A stretch of DNA of 35,020 nucleotides from assembly GCA_964636945.1 (NCBI GenBank), contig CAZWVH010000029.1, positions 1 to 35,020 of the forward strand. Reading direction: 5' to 3'. The notes under the pieces were generated by a model. That model searched no databases, had not been told where the DNA came from, and worked only from the letters and a program-made list of their open reading frames with translations. This stretch comes from CAZADA01 sp964636945. Lineage in GTDB: Bacteria > Pseudomonadota > Alphaproteobacteria > Caulobacterales > Maricaulaceae. Positions 14,778-24,186 of this stretch are shown one piece after another (within the stretch, counting starts at the first letter, position 1; every line of letters begins with the position of its first letter). A program made the position numbers and the translations under genes.

Positions 14778-17700
14778 ATGATGAACCGTTTCCTTCTCGG
14801 GGGAGCCGCCTCGGCGCTCGCCATCGTTTGCGCGTTTGAAGCGCAAGCCCAAGACACGTCAGCGCAAATCCGCGGTGTTGTGACAGGCGCTAACGGCCAG
14901 CCAATCGGCGGCGCGCGCGTGCAGATTATTCACTTGCCCACCGGCACCAGCTCGACTGTCACGACGAGCTCGAATGGTGTGTACTTCGACAGCGGTTTGC
15001 GCGTGGGCGGGCCATACAGCATCGTCGTCGGCGCCGATGGCTACCAAATGGAGACATTGGACGGCTTGCGTCTTTCTCCGGTGGGCACCGAGACCTTCAA
15101 TGTGAACCTCGCGGCGTTAGCCGAGACCGACACCATCACAGTTGTTGGTCGTACGATCGGCCGCCAAGACCTGAACAACGGTGTGGGATCATCATTCACC
15201 GCCGCGGACCTGGCCAACCAACCGAACGCTGACCGGACCTTGGAAGGTTTGTTGCAGCGCGACCCGCTCGCCAACGTTTCAGGAGATGGCGCCATCTCAA
15301 TCGGCGGGTTCAATCCGCGCTTCACATCACTGGCCATCGACGGTTCGCTGCAAAGTGACGATTTTGGTCTCAGCAATCGTTTCCAAGCGTCTCTGCGGCC
15401 GCCAGTTTCACTCGACGCAATCGAGAGCATTTCGGTCGTCGCCAGCGACTATTCGGTCATCAACAGCGGCTTTCGGGGCGGCCTGGTCAACATCACGACC
15501 AAATCGGGCACCAACGAATTTGACGGAACGATCTCTTATTATCGTTCAGGCGACGACTACCTCGGTAACACCACGGATGGCGAGCTTGTCTCGTTCGCGC
15601 CGTTCACCGAAGAAGAGCTGGGCTTCACCCTCGGTGGCCCAATCATCAAGGACAAGCTGTTTTTCTTCGTCAGCTATGAAGATTTTGAAACCGAGGACCC
15701 CTTCGATTTCATTGACGCCGACGCTGACGACGGCATCGACGCTAGCTTCTTCAGCGAGTTGAATTCAGTCGTTCAAGACGTCTATGGAATTGACCTCCAG
15801 GGTCGTGATCAGACCGGCAATGCGCCGTTCACCAGTGAACGGATCACCGCAAAGCTTGATTGGAACATCACCGATGATCACCGCGCGGCGGTCAGCTATC
15901 AGCGCGTTCGTGAAGACGAGCTGACCAGCATCGGCCAGTCAGAGTTCCGCAGCGCTTATTACAACGCGCCACAAGAACTCGACGCTTACAACTTTGAGAT
16001 CTTCTCAAACTGGACGCCGCAGCTTTCGACCGAGTTTCGCGTGAACTATAAAGAGTTCTTCCGTGGTCAGGACTGCTTGGCGGGAACGGATGTTGGCGAA
16101 TTGCGCTTCCGGTTCACCGAAGATGAACTGGTCGGCACGCAATTTGAGGGCTTGCTGGACGACGGCAACCCCAACAGCAATGTGGAGTACACATTCATCG
16201 GCGGGTGCGACCGGTTCCGTCACGCCAACTCATTTGAAGATGAGCGTCTGCAATTCTTCGGCAAGGCTGACTATGTGTTTGGCGACCACGTCTTGTCGGT
16301 GGGCGGCAGCTACGAAAACTACACCTTGTTCAATCTATTCGTCGAGCGGAGCTTGGGTCGTTACACCTTCAATAGCCCGGCCGAATTGAATGATGGGACG
16401 GCGTTTGTTGAGTATCGCAACGCCTTATCAAACGACGCCAATGACGCTGCTGCGGCTTGGGAATATGACTTGTTCTCGGCCTTCGTTCAGGACGAGTGGC
16501 AAATTCTCTCGAACCTGTCGGTCAACGCGGGCTTCCGTTATGAGCGCTTTATCCAAGACGATGAAACGCCAGTGCGCCCTGATTTCGAAGATCAGTTTGG
16601 CTTCTCCTCGGTAAATAGCTTGGATGGTCTGGATATCTTCCAGCCTCGTGTTGGTTTCCGTTACGAGCCATTTGACCGCACAATCGTTTCAGGCGGTTTC
16701 GGCTTGTTCTCGGGCGGCAATCCGCAGGTTTGGATTTCGAACGCCTACCAGCCGCGCGCCTTTTTCGCATCGGGCGAGTTTGACAATGTGGACCCCACCC
16801 AAGTGCCTCAAGCGCTGTTGGCTGAAGTTGGCGCCGGCGGCGGCTCTGACTTTGTTGATTTGATCTCAGATGATTTTGAGATCCCTTCAGATTGGAAGGC
16901 CAGCGTCCGTTTGGATCAGTCGTTTGACCTCGAATATGACTTCCTACCGTTCGGATTGGGCACCGATTATCGGTTCACGACGCAACTGCTCTACAGCCAG
17001 GTGAACAACGGATTCCGTTGGGAGAACATTGCCCAAACCCAAGACCCCGACGCTTTGCCAACCGGCGTGGCGCCAGACGGTCGTCCGATTTACGCCGACC
17101 TTCAGGCCTTGGGCATCAACAATGCGACGGCGTTGACGAACTCCGACGACGGCGAGAGCTTGGCGTTCACCGTCGGCTTGGCCAAGGAGTATGAGGCTGG
17201 CTTTGGTTTTGACGCTTCCTACGCCTATCAAGATGTTGAGCAAGTGACCGAGGGCACATCGTCTCGCGGCATCTCCTCTTGGCGCGGCATCGCGGATGTG
17301 GATCCAAACAATCCGAGCGCGAAAACATCACCGTTCCAGGTGGAGCACGCGTTTAAGGTCAATCTGTCCTATGAGACGGACTTATTCGGTGATTTGCGAA
17401 GCCGCTTTGACGTCTTTGGTTTGATCCAGTCCGGCGATCCGTTTGGTTACTACTTTAACGTCAGCAGCGGAAACTCATTGTTTGGTCGCGCCGGCAACGG
17501 TGAGAGCCCATTCGATAACGCACCGCTCTATGTGCCAAGCGTTTCCGGCGACGGGTTCTCCGATCCGAACGTCGTATTCGCGGACGGATTTGATGAGGGC
17601 GAGTTCCTCGACTTCATCAATGACCGCAACATCCCCACGGGTGGCATCCTCAATGATCGCTTCGACAACAGCGCCTGGAACCAGCGCTGGGACTTCCGCT

Positions 17701-18062
17701 ATCAGCAGGATCTGCCCGGACTGTTCGGCGCAGAGCAGTTTGTTGGTGAGAACCGCTTCCAGTTTGTGGTGGATATCTTCAACGTCGCCAACCTGTTGAA
17801 CGACGAGTGGGGCACCAACTTTGACGGACCAAGGAACAACCAGTCTGCGATCATCGGCGCTGACCTCGTCAGCGCAGCAGATGTGGCGGTGAATGGGGTT
17901 GACGGAGCAACGGCGCTCACCGGCGATCTTCCCCGCACCACGTGCTTGACCGAGGCCGATTGCTTGTATCGCTTCAACTTCTTTGATGATCGCGCTGCAA
18001 GTTTCCGCGACCGCGGTGATTCTGTTTACCAAATCCGTCTTGGCCTGCGTTACGAGTTCTAA
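14778..18062 (+). CDS. Oar-like TonB-dependent receptor (1094 aa)
   Basis: A large outer-membrane receptor driven by TonB. A signal peptide ends near FEAQA-QD (residue 24). A carboxypeptidase-regulatory-like domain follows (about 28-115: AQIRGVVTGANGQPIGGARV, SSNGVYFDSGL), then a plug domain (130-250: LLQRDPLANVSGDGAISIGG, GGLVNITTKSGTNEFDG) and a barrel of about 840 residues ending in the aromatic YQIRLGLRYEF. The regulatory domain plus long barrel matches the Oar group (Myxococcus Oar and relatives) rather than ordinary siderophore receptors. Substrates of Oar-like receptors are mostly unknown; peptides and polymers have been proposed. Two adjacent ATGs (14778, 14781) are possible starts behind GGGGG. 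It diverges from the regulator gene and ends in its own terminator, so it is a single-gene transcript. Confidence 0.95.
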   Translation: MMNRFLLGGAASALAIVCAFEAQAQDTSAQIRGVVTGANGQPIGGARVQIIHLPTGTSSTVTTSSNGVYFDSGLRVGGPYSIVVGADGYQMETLDGLRLSPVGTETFNVNLAALAETDTITVVGRTIGRQDLNNGVGSSFTAADLANQPNADRTLEGLLQRDPLANVSGDGAISIGGFNPRFTSLAIDGSLQSDDFGLSNRFQASLRPPVSLDAIESISVVASDYSVINSGFRGGLVNITTKSGTNEFDGTISYYRSGDDYLGNTTDGELVSFAPFTEEELGFTLGGPIIKDKLFFFVSYEDFETEDPFDFIDADADDGIDASFFSELNSVVQDVYGIDLQGRDQTGNAPFTSERITAKLDWNITDDHRAAVSYQRVREDELTSIGQSEFRSAYYNAPQELDAYNFEIFSNWTPQLSTEFRVNYKEFFRGQDCLAGTDVGELRFRFTEDELVGTQFEGLLDDGNPNSNVEYTFIGGCDRFRHANSFEDERLQFFGKADYVFGDHVLSVGGSYENYTLFNLFVERSLGRYTFNSPAELNDGTAFVEYRNALSNDANDAAAAWEYDLFSAFVQDEWQILSNLSVNAGFRYERFIQDDETPVRPDFEDQFGFSSVNSLDGLDIFQPRVGFRYEPFDRTIVSGGFGLFSGGNPQVWISNAYQPRAFFASGEFDNVDPTQVPQALLAEVGAGGGSDFVDLISDDFEIPSDWKASVRLDQSFDLEYDFLPFGLGTDYRFTTQLLYSQVNNGFRWENIAQTQDPDALPTGVAPDGRPIYADLQALGINNATALTNSDDGESLAFTVGLAKEYEAGFGFDASYAYQDVEQVTEGTSSRGISSWRGIADVDPNNPSAKTSPFQVEHAFKVNLSYETDLFGDLRSRFDVFGLIQSGDPFGYYFNVSSGNSLFGRAGNGESPFDNAPLYVPSVSGDGFSDPNVVFADGFDEGEFLDFINDRNIPTGGILNDRFDNSAWNQRWDFRYQQDLPGLFGAEQFVGENRFQFVVDIFNVANLLNDEWGTNFDGPRNNQSAIIGADLVSAADVAVNGVDGATALTGDLPRTTCLTEADCLYRFNFFDDRAASFRDRGDSVYQIRLGLRYEF

Positions 18063-18098
18063 GGCCAGTTCTGGGTAATTCGTGATCCCTAGACTATG

Positions 18099-18125
18099 GG
18101 GCGGCTTTCGGGCCGCCCTTTTTTT
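18099..18125 (+). terminator. Intrinsic terminator after the TonB-dependent receptor
   Basis: The stem GGGCGGC (18099-18105) pairs with GCCGCCC (18112-18118) around the loop TTTCGG and is followed directly by seven T (18119-18125). It is 37 bases after the receptor stop codon. Confidence 0.93.
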
Positions 18126-18263
18126 ACGGGATCAATTCGACCCGGGAGGAGAGGCGCATCAGCGCATCGCGAGTTCTGGGGGCCGTAAACCGTCGGCCAA
18201 TTGACATCAGCGCCTTTTCGATCGCCCGCGGGTCACTTATTTAGGCCCGCAAAGGAGTCGTTT

Positions 18264-19514
18264 GTGCATCAATCCCGTTCCCCTTCACGTCACACGCCCG
18301 CGGAAGACGGCGCATGCGCCTGGATCGCAACGGCAAAGCCCGTACACGCTGATTGGGGGCGCGAGAAATCAGCCGCGCAGGCTGAGGTGGCGGATATGGT
18401 TGAAGCCATTGCGGGCGGGACGCCCGATACGGCATTGGTGCGGGCCCGCAAAGCCAAAACCGGTCGCCATGGCGAGACGGCGCGGATGGATGATGAATTG
18501 GCCAGGTCCGATGTTTTGGTCACGCCAAAATCCATTGAGCGCGCCGCGTTGGGTCTCCCTGAAACCGACGCCCAGCAAGACCCAGCGCCGTCGCAATGGG
18601 TTCAAGACAAACCCAGAGGCGTCGCGCTGACGCCGGCGCGTACTGGTCTGCGCGCCTTTGGTCCGCCAGAACCCCCTTGGCCCAGCCGGTCAGGCGTGGA
18701 AACGCTGCGGGCGCGATATGGCGATATTTGGCTGCGCGATACGGGACCGGTGTTTGTGCGTGCAGGCGAGGCTTGGCGTGGCGTAGCGTTTCGCTTCAAT
18801 GGCTGGGGGCGGAAATATATTTATGACGGCGATGACTCAGTGGCCGAGTGCTTGGCCCGCTTGTCCGACTGCGGCCTGGATCGTCTGGATATGGTCGGCG
18901 AACCGGGCGCGCTTGAGTTTGATGGCGAAAACACGCTGATCACCAGCCGTCGGTGTTTGCTCAATTCCAATCGCAATCCCAATCTTGCCGCCAGCGACGC
19001 CGAGGCAATTTTCGCCAAGGGCTTTGGCGTGGAGCACACCATCTGGATCGAAGAACAGTTGATCGGGGATCATACTGATGGCCATACCGATACGCTGGTG
19101 CGGTATGTGCGGCCCGGTCTGGTGGTGACCGAATCCCCTGCTGGGCGCAATGATCCCAATGGCCCGACCCGAGACGCTGTGGCGCGCCGGCTCGATGGCG
19201 TACGCGATGCGCAAGGCCGGGTCGTCGACGTGGCGCGCATTCCCGGCGCCCGCGCGATTGAGGACCCTGTTCACGGGCTTTTGCCGGCCACGCACTTAAA
19301 CTTTGTGCTGTCGGGAGATCGGGTGATTGTGCCGCTATATGGCGGACCCGCAGACGCCTCGAGCGGGCTTTCCGTTCTGGCGGCCTTTGGTGAGATTTTC
19401 CCCGATCGGGAGATTATTGGTTTGTCGTGTCAAGCCATCCTAACCGGCGGCGGCGGGTTTCATTGCTCCACAAGTCATGCGCCGCGGGAGGCTGGAGGCC
19501 CATGGTTAAGCTGA
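18264..19514 (+). CDS. aguA: Agmatine deiminase with an unusual internal extension (416 aa)
   Basis: Converts agmatine to N-carbamoylputrescine and ammonia, on the arginine-decarboxylase route to putrescine. Family marks are YGDIWLRDTGPVFV (about 152-165), FNGWGRKY, EPGALEFDGENTL, CLLNSNRNP, GDHTDGHTD and the C-terminal nucleophile region GGGGFHCSTSHAP, with the catalytic Cys near 401. The start is the GTG at 18264, six bases after AAAGGAG; the frame's upstream ATG has no ribosome site. Usual family members are 340-370 aa and reach the WLRD motif near residue 90, but here it is at 156. About 60 extra residues (roughly 60-140, rich in Ala, Arg and Pro) therefore sit in the N-terminal region. 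The frame stays open through them. The stop overlaps the aguB start. Confidence 0.9.
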   Translation: MHQSRSPSRHTPAEDGACAWIATAKPVHADWGREKSAAQAEVADMVEAIAGGTPDTALVRARKAKTGRHGETARMDDELARSDVLVTPKSIERAALGLPETDAQQDPAPSQWVQDKPRGVALTPARTGLRAFGPPEPPWPSRSGVETLRARYGDIWLRDTGPVFVRAGEAWRGVAFRFNGWGRKYIYDGDDSVAECLARLSDCGLDRLDMVGEPGALEFDGENTLITSRRCLLNSNRNPNLAASDAEAIFAKGFGVEHTIWIEEQLIGDHTDGHTDTLVRYVRPGLVVTESPAGRNDPNGPTRDAVARRLDGVRDAQGRVVDVARIPGARAIEDPVHGLLPATHLNFVLSGDRVIVPLYGGPADASSGLSVLAAFGEIFPDREIIGLSCQAILTGGGGFHCSTSHAPREAGGPWLS

Positions 19515-20356
19515 CTCTCGGTGTGATTCAGGCCGCCTTGAGTGAGGACGCTGCGAAAAACCGGGTCAAGGTCGTCGAGTTTGTGCGCCAAGCCGCTGAT
19601 CAGGGCGCGCAGGTGATTTGCCCGCCCGAACTGTTTGACGGCCCATATTTTTGCAAGACTCAGGATGAGGCGCGCTTTGCCGACGCCGCGCCTTGGCGTG
19701 AGCATCCCAGCGTGACTGCACTTTCTGAGGTGGCCGCTGAATTGGGCGTGGCGCTGCCGGTCTCCATCTTTGAGCGTGACGGCCCGCATTATTACAACTC
19801 CATTGTCATGCTGGACGCGGATGGCTCGCCCTTGGGCGTTTATCGCAAGAGCCATATTCCCGATGGACCGGGCTATCAGGAAAAATTCTACTTTCGACCC
19901 GGCGACACGGGCTTTCAGGTTTGGGCCACCAAGCATGGCGTCATCGGCGTTGGAATTTGTTGGGACCAGTGGTTTCCTGAAGCCGCGCGGGCCATGGCGT
20001 TACTGGGGGCGGAGGCTCTTCTGTATCCCACGGCGATTGGGGCCGAGCCGCACGATCCAGACCTTGATACACGCGGCCCTTGGCGGCGCGTGATGCAGGG
20101 CCACGCCGCCGCCAACGCCATGCCCATCGCGGCGGCCAATCGTGTCGGCATTGAGGAGGGGCAGCGGTTTTACGGCCTGTCTTTTATCGCGGATGCTGGC
20201 GGGGAAATTCTCAGTGATCTCGGCGAAGAAGAGGAGGGCGTGGCCATCGCGACGTTTGACCCCGACGATTTGCGCCGCGCCCGCGCTGCCTGGGGTTTTT
20301 TCCGCGACCGCCGACCCGAGCTCTATGGTGGATTGACCGGGCGCACCGGGCGCTAG
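19502..20356 (+). CDS. aguB: N-carbamoylputrescine amidase (284 aa)
   Basis: A nitrilase-superfamily hydrolase that turns N-carbamoylputrescine into putrescine, CO2 and ammonia. The Glu-Lys-Cys catalytic set is visible: E43 in CPPELFDGPYF, K116 in YRKSHIPDGPGYQEKFYF and C153 in GVGICWDQWFPE. The last motif and FYFRPGDTGFQVW are characteristic of AguB within the superfamily. The ATG at 19502 has GGAGG upstream and overlaps the end of aguA by 13 bases, so translation is probably coupled. The length matches the family (about 285-300 aa). With aguA it completes the two-step agmatine to putrescine route. The arginine decarboxylase that would supply agmatine is not in the window. Confidence 0.95.
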   Translation: MVKLTLGVIQAALSEDAAKNRVKVVEFVRQAADQGAQVICPPELFDGPYFCKTQDEARFADAAPWREHPSVTALSEVAAELGVALPVSIFERDGPHYYNSIVMLDADGSPLGVYRKSHIPDGPGYQEKFYFRPGDTGFQVWATKHGVIGVGICWDQWFPEAARAMALLGAEALLYPTAIGAEPHDPDLDTRGPWRRVMQGHAAANAMPIAAANRVGIEEGQRFYGLSFIADAGGEILSDLGEEEEGVAIATFDPDDLRRARAAWGFFRDRRPELYGGLTGRTGR

Positions 20357-20368
20357 AAGCTGCTATCC

Positions 20369-21550
20369 ATGACCACTGCTGTGACCTCCGACATTCCACT
20401 GGCTGAACGCGCACGCGCCGTTCTGGCCGACTTAATTGCGTTTGACACCACGTCGCGCAATTCAAACCTGCCGCTGATTGACTATGCCGAGGCCAAATTA
20501 AAGGCGTTGGGCGCACGGACACGCCGCATTCCAACGGCCGATGGACTGAAGGCCAATCTCTGGGCGGTGATCGGCCCCGACGCGCCGGGCGGAGTGGTTC
20601 TGTCCGGCCATACTGATGTTGTGCCCGTTGACGGACAGGCTTGGGATACCGACCCGTGGTCGCTGACCGAACGCAATGGGCGTCTTTACGGCCGCGGAAC
20701 CAGCGACATGAAGTGCTTCGTGGCCACCGCCTTGGCTGCGGCGGAGGATTTCGCGGGCGCTCACCTCAGTCGCCCCATCCATTTTGCCTTCTCTCATGAT
20801 GAAGAAGTGGGCTGCCTGGGTGCGCCGGCCATGATCGATGTGATCGCCAGTGAAGCGCCGCCGATTGAAGCTGTGATCGTTGGCGAACCTTCTGAAATGA
20901 AGGTGATTTCCGGACATAAGGGGCTGCTGCCGCTTTCGGTGACGCTCAAGGGCAAAGAGGCCCATTCCAGCCTGCTGGGCGATGGCGCCTGTGCAGTCAC
21001 GCATGCGGTCCCGATCATGGCGCATATTCTGTCTATTGGTGAAGCCATGGCTCAGGCTGCGCCGGCCGACTCGCCCTTCGATCCGCCAGCCGGCACGCTG
21101 ACCATTGGTCAGGTGCGCGGTGGAGCGGCGATCAATATCCTGGCTGGGGATGCCGAGTTCAGCGTGATGATCCGCCCTGCGCCTTGGGATGACGGCGAAG
21201 CGATCATGCACTCAATCCAATCCAAGGCTGACGAGGTGCAAACGCTGATGCGTCAGACCGCGCCCGAGGCGTTGGTCACCGTTTCACTTCACGCCAAGGT
21301 GCCGCCGCTGAAGCCTGAGCAAGATGGTGCGGCCGAGCGACTGGCGCGCGCGCTCACCGGCGATAATGCGCTGCGCGTAGCGTCCTATGGCGCTGAGGGT
21401 GGTCAGTTCCAGCAGGCCGGCTTTTCCACCGTGATTTGCGGTCCTGGCTCCATCGCTCAAGCCCACCAGCCCAATGAGTTTATTGAACTCAGTCAAGTGG
21501 CGGCGGGTGCGGATTTTATGCTGCGTCTATGTGATCATATGCGCCGCTAA
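20369..21550 (+). CDS. argE: Acetylornithine deacetylase / M20 metallopeptidase (393 aa)
   Basis: A zinc-dependent M20-family amidohydrolase whose best-fitting role is acetylornithine deacetylase (N-acetylornithine to ornithine). Metal ligands and family motifs are in place: SGHTDVVPVDG (H81, D83), GRGTSDMKCF (D113), SHDEEVGCLGA (E145-E146), GEPSEMKVISGHKGLL and AHQPNEF (H366). A dimerisation domain lies at about 185-290. It begins 12 bases after aguB, so it is probably in the same operon. This ties ornithine formation, or deacetylation of an acetylated polyamine intermediate, to the putrescine genes. The M20 family is broad and substrate choice cannot be read from motifs, so ArgE is the likeliest name rather than a certain one. 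Confidence 0.85.
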   Translation: MTTAVTSDIPLAERARAVLADLIAFDTTSRNSNLPLIDYAEAKLKALGARTRRIPTADGLKANLWAVIGPDAPGGVVLSGHTDVVPVDGQAWDTDPWSLTERNGRLYGRGTSDMKCFVATALAAAEDFAGAHLSRPIHFAFSHDEEVGCLGAPAMIDVIASEAPPIEAVIVGEPSEMKVISGHKGLLPLSVTLKGKEAHSSLLGDGACAVTHAVPIMAHILSIGEAMAQAAPADSPFDPPAGTLTIGQVRGGAAINILAGDAEFSVMIRPAPWDDGEAIMHSIQSKADEVQTLMRQTAPEALVTVSLHAKVPPLKPEQDGAAERLARALTGDNALRVASYGAEGGQFQQAGFSTVICGPGSIAQAHQPNEFIELSQVAAGADFMLRLCDHMRR

Positions 21551-21557
21551 CGCCTGG

Positions 21558-22733
21558 TCAGGCCCAGCTTTGCACCAATCCTTGAACAGCTGGCGCATCG
21601 GCGCTGTCGGGGAATACGCGACGATCAAGGTCAACCCGATCCACGCCCCAATGGCTGGAGAGCACGCCCTTAAAGATGCCGCGCATGTCATTGGCGGCCT
21701 TCACGTCGCGGCCTTCATGCAGCTCACCCAAGCCGGGCCAATCGCCGTGGATGCGGCCGCCATTGATGGCGCCGCCATACAAGAACACAGTGCCGCCCGT
21801 GCCATGATCGGTTCCGCGGGTTCCGTTCGCACGCGCGGTGCGGCCAAATTCACTGGCGGCGATCACCACGGTGCGTTCCCAAACAGGGCCCAGCTCCTGT
21901 TTGAGCATGGCAATTCCATTGTCCAGTTGGGTTAACGAATTGGCCAGCCGCCCACTTTCAACCCCTTGGGCGAAGTGGGTGTCCCACCCGCCAAGCGAGA
22001 GAACAACCGCGCCCGTTCCGCCCGGAGCGGTCATAAAGCGCGCTGCCGATTTGGTGGTTTCGGCAAAATTTTGGCGCGCCGGCGCCCGGTCGCTCATCAT
22101 GTCTCCGGCGATGGCGTCTGCACGTAGTCCGGATTCAAACGCGGCCCCCAATAATTCATCATGCATATAAAGCTGGTTGAGGCGCGCCACGGTATCGACT
22201 TCCACTTCGGGAAGAATGTTCGGCGCCCAAGATGTGGCTGGCGCGGGACCTTGCAAGACGGGCGGGATCGAGGTGCCGATGGCCATCGCGTCGCGCGGGT
22301 CAGTGACCTGCAGCGCGCGGTTCAACCAGCCATCATGGGCGTCGCCGAGCTGGGTCACGCCGGCTTCCAGCAAATCCTGCGCATCAAAGTGAGAGCGGGT
22401 GGAATAGCCAGGGTGCGCTGCGGGTATGAAGGCGGCTTCGCCAGCCTGATACAGCGCATGCGTTGTTGTCATGCTCGGGTGGATGCCAAAGCCATCGCCC
22501 GCATCGAACACTTGGTCGGGTGAAAAGGCCAGTTCGGCGCGCAAACGCCGATAATTGGGGTCGCCAACCGGCGGCGTGGCGGCAAGCCCGTCAAGCCCTC
22601 CACGCAAGATGATCAATACAAACTTATGGTCCTTTGGCGTTTGTGCAAAAGCCCGGCCGCCCAGCGGGCCAGCCAGCGCCGCTGCGCCGACGCCAGCTAA
22701 AATCGATCGGCGAGTGGGGGCGGTGGGTGTCAC
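21558..22733 (-). CDS. DUF1501 protein with Tat signal (391 aa)
   Basis: Belongs to the DUF1501 family, exported proteins with a sulfatase/alkaline-phosphatase-like fold and no settled function. A twin-arginine signal (TRRSILAG, R8-R9) ends near GRAFA-QT at residue 30. Family marks are KFVLIILRGGLDGL, STRSHFDAQDLLE, LSLGGWDTHFAQG, VVIAASEFGRTARANGTRGT and DHGTGGTVFLYGGAINGG. I choose the GTG at 22733 because AAAGGAAG lies five bases upstream; an in-frame ATG at 22754 (7 codons longer) has no ribosome site. It follows the DUF1800 gene by 30 bases. The two families are found together very often, so they probably form one functional unit in the periplasm. Confidence 0.9.
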   Translation of the reverse strand: MTPTAPTRRSILAGVGAAALAGPLGGRAFAQTPKDHKFVLIILRGGLDGLAATPPVGDPNYRRLRAELAFSPDQVFDAGDGFGIHPSMTTTHALYQAGEAAFIPAAHPGYSTRSHFDAQDLLEAGVTQLGDAHDGWLNRALQVTDPRDAMAIGTSIPPVLQGPAPATSWAPNILPEVEVDTVARLNQLYMHDELLGAAFESGLRADAIAGDMMSDRAPARQNFAETTKSAARFMTAPGGTGAVVLSLGGWDTHFAQGVESGRLANSLTQLDNGIAMLKQELGPVWERTVVIAASEFGRTARANGTRGTDHGTGGTVFLYGGAINGGRIHGDWPGLGELHEGRDVKAANDMRGIFKGVLSSHWGVDRVDLDRRVFPDSADAPAVQGLVQSWA

Positions 22734-22763
22734 GAGTGCTTCCTTTGAGATCATGGTGGCATG

Positions 22764-24137
22764 CTACCTACGCTGAAACTCTGGGCTCATCATGGCGAGT
22801 GTAAGGCCTTGTTGGGCCGATGCTGCGCGGGAGACTATAGAGCGCGTGTGATCGCTCGCCAAATCTCCCAGGATCTGATCCACGAATGTCATGGGTTGGG
22901 CGGCATCGCCGATCCGTGCACTCACCGCATGCGCCCATTCCAGCCGCTTCATTAAGCCATCAGGACCGGCCCAAGATTGCGCGGAGTCAGACCAGCCCGC
23001 TGGGCTCGGCGCACTGAGCGGTATTTGCCCCAGGGCGTAGAAGGCGCGGCGCATATCCCGGCCATTGGTGCGCGCGCCACGGTCTGCGGCGCGCAAAGTG
23101 GCGATGAGAAATTCCTCTGGCGTTCTCATTTTGCTTTGTTCAGGCAACCAAGCCTCGTTGTGACGAACCAAAGCCATTGCCAGGCGCGTCAGATCGCCAT
23201 CCGAATCTTGAAACGCTTGTGCGAGCGCTGTGACGGTCGTTTCCGGCGGCTGGTCTGAAATAAAATGGCTCGCCAGTTTTCGTGCAATGTGATCGGCCGT
23301 GGCGGGATGTCGCGCTAAGTCCTTGAAAATCGACCGGGCTTGGTCAACGCCGCCTTCGCGATAGGACACGCCCAGGACGGTGCGCGCGCCAGGTTCGTGG
23401 ATAATGGAGTGAAACCGAAACATGCCTTGCGGCTGGCCGGATTCGGGCCGGGTTACAGACCAACCCGTAAGCGCCTTGGCTAACTCCTCCACATCGTGTT
23501 GCGAGTAGCCGGCGTTTGGGCTGACTGTGTGTAGCTCAAGGGCTTCGCGCGCCAAGTTCTCGTTGAGGCCCCGATCGCGACGCCGTCCAGCGCGCGAATT
23601 GGGTCCGACGGACTGCGCGTTATCAAGATAGATCAACATGGCGGGGTGTGATTCAGCAGCCAGCAATAGGTCTTCAAACCGCCCAAAGGCGTGTGCGCGA
23701 ATGACCTCGCGTTCGAACGCTCCCGCCACGACCCCGGTCAATCCTTTTGCGGCGGACACGGTGAAATGATTGGACCAGAACCGCACCCAGCGTTCCCGAA
23801 AGCTCTGCTTGGTTTGCACGGCGAAACGCGTGCGCGCTTCAATCTCGGAAAGAAGGACCTGTCGGATGTGCCGACGGCCGCGCTCTTGGAAATCATCGGG
23901 GATGTCCTCGGTCCCCATACGCATCCGGCTTGCGCGCAGGGCCTGACGGGTTTCGCGAATATAGGTCCAAGCTTCTTGGGATGTCTGAAGTCCCTGGGAG
24001 GGAAATGGATCAGCGTCAGGAGCATGAAGCTGAGCAATCAAGTATCCACGGGGGTCGCTCTTGGCCTTGGCCAATTCGTCGGGATGAGCGCCCATGCCAA
24101 ATCGGTGGGCGGCGATCGCGGCGTTGACAGTCGACAT
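22764..24137 (-). CDS. DUF1800 protein (457 aa)
   Basis: A member of the DUF1800 family, of unknown biochemical role. Visible family marks are the N-terminal AAIAAHRFGMGAHPDEL, the central RERWVRFWSNHFTVSAAKG, ENLAREALELHTVSPNAGYS, ELAKALTGWSV and LASHFISDQPPE, and the C-terminal EFLIATLRAADRGA and MMSPEF. The ATG at 24137 has AAAGGA nine bases upstream; a TTG one codon earlier is a less likely start. There is no clear signal peptide, although its partner DUF1501 protein carries a Tat signal, so export as a hitchhiker complex is possible. It is first in a two-gene transcript with the DUF1501 gene. Confidence 0.9.
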   Translation of the reverse strand: MSTVNAAIAAHRFGMGAHPDELAKAKSDPRGYLIAQLHAPDADPFPSQGLQTSQEAWTYIRETRQALRASRMRMGTEDIPDDFQERGRRHIRQVLLSEIEARTRFAVQTKQSFRERWVRFWSNHFTVSAAKGLTGVVAGAFEREVIRAHAFGRFEDLLLAAESHPAMLIYLDNAQSVGPNSRAGRRRDRGLNENLAREALELHTVSPNAGYSQHDVEELAKALTGWSVTRPESGQPQGMFRFHSIIHEPGARTVLGVSYREGGVDQARSIFKDLARHPATADHIARKLASHFISDQPPETTVTALAQAFQDSDGDLTRLAMALVRHNEAWLPEQSKMRTPEEFLIATLRAADRGARTNGRDMRRAFYALGQIPLSAPSPAGWSDSAQSWAGPDGLMKRLEWAHAVSARIGDAAQPMTFVDQILGDLASDHTRSIVSRAASAQQGLTLAMMSPEFQRR

Positions 24138-24186
24138 CAAGTGTCCTTTTGACTCCTAGCGTGCCTCAGCTAGTCCGTATTGTGCA

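Noticed and set aside
17475..18032. Minus-strand open frame of 185 codons inside the receptor gene
   Set aside because: It is a shadow of the receptor barrel region, which has the typical aromatic C-terminus and a terminator behind it.
18441..18720. Compensating frameshifts in aguA creating the extra segment
   Set aside because: The other two frames here show no better match to the family, and the frame is open on both sides. The idea is kept only as a check under findings.
20498..21211. Minus-strand open frame of 237 codons opposite argE
   Set aside because: The argE strand carries all M20 metal-binding motifs; the antisense product is rich in His and Arg, with no domain character.
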